This document shows positions 62,766-64,000 of a stretch of 64,000 bases of DNA, piece by piece. The stretch's first letter is position 1. Every line of letters begins with the position of its first letter. This DNA is from Temnothorax longispinosus (taxonomy: Eukaryota > Arthropoda > Insecta > Hymenoptera > Formicidae). The notes under the pieces are model-generated. The model saw nothing but the letters and a program-made list of their open reading frames with translations. It made no database searches and was not told the DNA's origin. Location: contig NC_092367.1 of assembly GCF_030848805.1 (NCBI RefSeq), forward strand, positions 7,099,019-7,163,018, read 5' to 3'. The position numbers were made by a program, and so were the translations under genes.

Positions 62766-64000
62766 GCTACAGTCGATCAGCTGTAATCGGGAGTCATGTG
62801 GTCGCGACGCGCACACGCTCACCGTATAAAGTCGATCACTCGCTTTCAAGTGCCTGCCGCTTTCGAGATGTTTCTCTCCCTTCTAATACGTTCTATTCTT
62901 CTCCCCGTTGTCTTCTCTCTATGCCCCACCTCTGTCGAAATACTTCTCTTCCTTCCGATTCGTCCTTCTATTCTTCTCGTCTTTTCCTCTTCTATTTGCT
63001 TCCAATATTCTATTTCCGCTTTTCTATTACTTTTCTCTTCTTTTACTCCTCACTTTATCATTCAGTTTATCTTCTATCTCCGCGTTCCACGCCGTTTTCT
63101 CTTGTATAATTCAATTTCCTTTCTTCTTTTATCGCAGTTGAACTATATTCGCCGATTTATTATATGTTTGAGTTACAAAAGTGATCGCAAAAATCACGCT
63201 TCCTTCGAAATCGGCCACGCTTGCACACTCGTGTCTCATTTCGCACTACGAGATCTGTACTTTCGCGACTTTCAAACTTTCTATCAAGCGAGGATGTTTC
63301 ATGCTGATTGGGGTTGCGCAAATTCTCGAGAATTCCCCTCCTCGTTGTTCTCGGTATCTTTAGATCGCGGGTCCGACCTGTGGGTATCGCTCAAAATGAT
63401 TGGGCGGTCTAAAAATCGCCGGCGGTCGATCGAGTAACTGAACGATCTTGGACGGACGATCCGAAGACGAGTTGACACTGACCCACGTGGCCGAGGAAAA
63501 CTGTACGTTCCGCTCAGGTAAGACGGTCTTAAACGGTAAAAGAAGAGAAGGGGAAAAACGAGCCACGAACCGACGATTCGACCGCTCGGAGTCCGGGTGC
63601 GAGACTGAAGAGATAAACGAGGAAAAACCCTGAGATACGGGGAGATATCGTCCCCTCCAAAACGGGGAACGCCTCCGTCTGCTGTAGTCTGCCCTCTCCT
63701 TCTTTTCCTCTCGTCATTGCTCATTCCTTCGACGTCAGAGACACGCGCGTCATCGAGGCAAATACCCGCGTGATGACGATGATCAAAGTCGGCGGCCCGT
63801 TGCGTGTACGTACATAGTGCAAAGTTTACGCACGAGTTTCAATTGCGCTTACCACACTTCAATTTTTCATATATATTACAATACTAATCATATAGCTGCC
63901 ATGTACTGACGTTAGTTAAACACCTATATTACGTTATGTTACATAAATATTATGATTGTATATTCTTATTGATATTTGCTCTGTTGTTCCTATTAATAAT
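62766..64000. other. Right-end stretch, pyrimidine-rich then CpG-rich, no gene assigned
   Basis: Bases about 62870-63140 are strongly pyrimidine-rich on the plus strand, which explains long low-complexity open frames. About 63340-63840 is CpG-richer and could be a promoter for the minus-strand carrier, but no exon was supported. The last 150 bases are AT-rich. Confidence 0.35.

Noticed and set aside
62418..62849. 143-codon minus-strand frame taken as one ORF
   Set aside because: Only the part up to the GTGAGT donor at 62661 looks exon-like; the remainder reads into AT-rich intron sequence.
62558..63437. 183- and 213-codon plus-strand frames
   Set aside because: They run through a pyrimidine-rich tract and consist of Phe, Leu and Ser runs without domain similarity.
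63448..63518. Plus-strand segment ending at a CAG|GTAAGA donor near 63518
   Set aside because: A good donor and a protein-like 16-residue stretch, but an in-frame stop just upstream and neither a start codon nor an acceptor.
63299..63724. 141-codon minus-strand frame upstream of the carrier gene
   Set aside because: Checked for EF-hand loops because SCaMC N-terminal exons are missing; none is present and the sequence is Arg/Ser-rich.
1..64000. tRNA genes, CRISPR arrays, bacterial-type operons
   Set aside because: No T-loop plus acceptor-stem combination and no regularly spaced repeats were seen; the DNA is eukaryotic.

Overview
The window is nuclear DNA from an animal, almost certainly an insect and most likely a hymenopteran such as an ant. 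It has AT-rich introns and spacers with islands of CpG-rich DNA, short GT-AG introns, and single-copy animal genes whose proteins match their families well. The species cannot be fixed from the sequence alone.

Layout. Positions 1-5.6 kb: no recognisable gene; a direct repeat at the left edge, a 179-bp foldback element (1781-1959) and a CpG-rich promoter-like block (about 1960-2930). 5.6-6.75 kb (minus): a two-exon gene for a 343-residue secreted protein of unknown family. 6.75-29.4 kb: about 23 kb with no supportable coding exon, holding microsatellites, a threefold 220-bp repeat, palindromes and several CpG-rich promoter-like blocks. 29.47-47.24 kb (plus): a complete focal adhesion kinase gene (Fak), reconstructed here as 19 coding exons and about 1,800 residues, with a 9.9-kb first intron. 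49.62-51.50 kb (minus): DSCC1 (sister chromatid cohesion protein DCC1), 8 exons, 401 residues. 51.81-54.41 kb (plus): 6-phosphogluconolactonase, 4 exons, 239 residues, head-to-head with DSCC1 across 309 bp. 58.46-60.40 kb (minus): the five 3' coding exons of a SCaMC-type ATP-Mg/Pi mitochondrial carrier; its calcium-binding N-terminal exons are not in view and probably lie beyond 64 kb. A possible alternative first exon for it lies at 62661-62765.

The genes do not form a pathway. They cover adhesion signalling (Fak), replication-coupled cohesion (DSCC1), the oxidative pentose phosphate pathway (Pgls) and mitochondrial adenine nucleotide exchange (SCaMC). Exon boundaries were set by hand from GT-AG sites, reading phase and remembered family sequence; every reconstructed gene stays in frame from end to end.

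The most unusual features are in Fak. They are a 646-codon linker exon with three copies of a tyrosine motif (LY-[SG]-P-V), a 178-residue Ser/Arg/Gln-rich tail after the FAT domain with a 16-residue repeat, a frame-neutral 36-nt microexon between FERM and kinase, and several possible N-termini. The orphan secreted protein at 5.6-6.7 kb is the best candidate for an undescribed gene. I saw no CRISPR array, viral gene or intact transposon.
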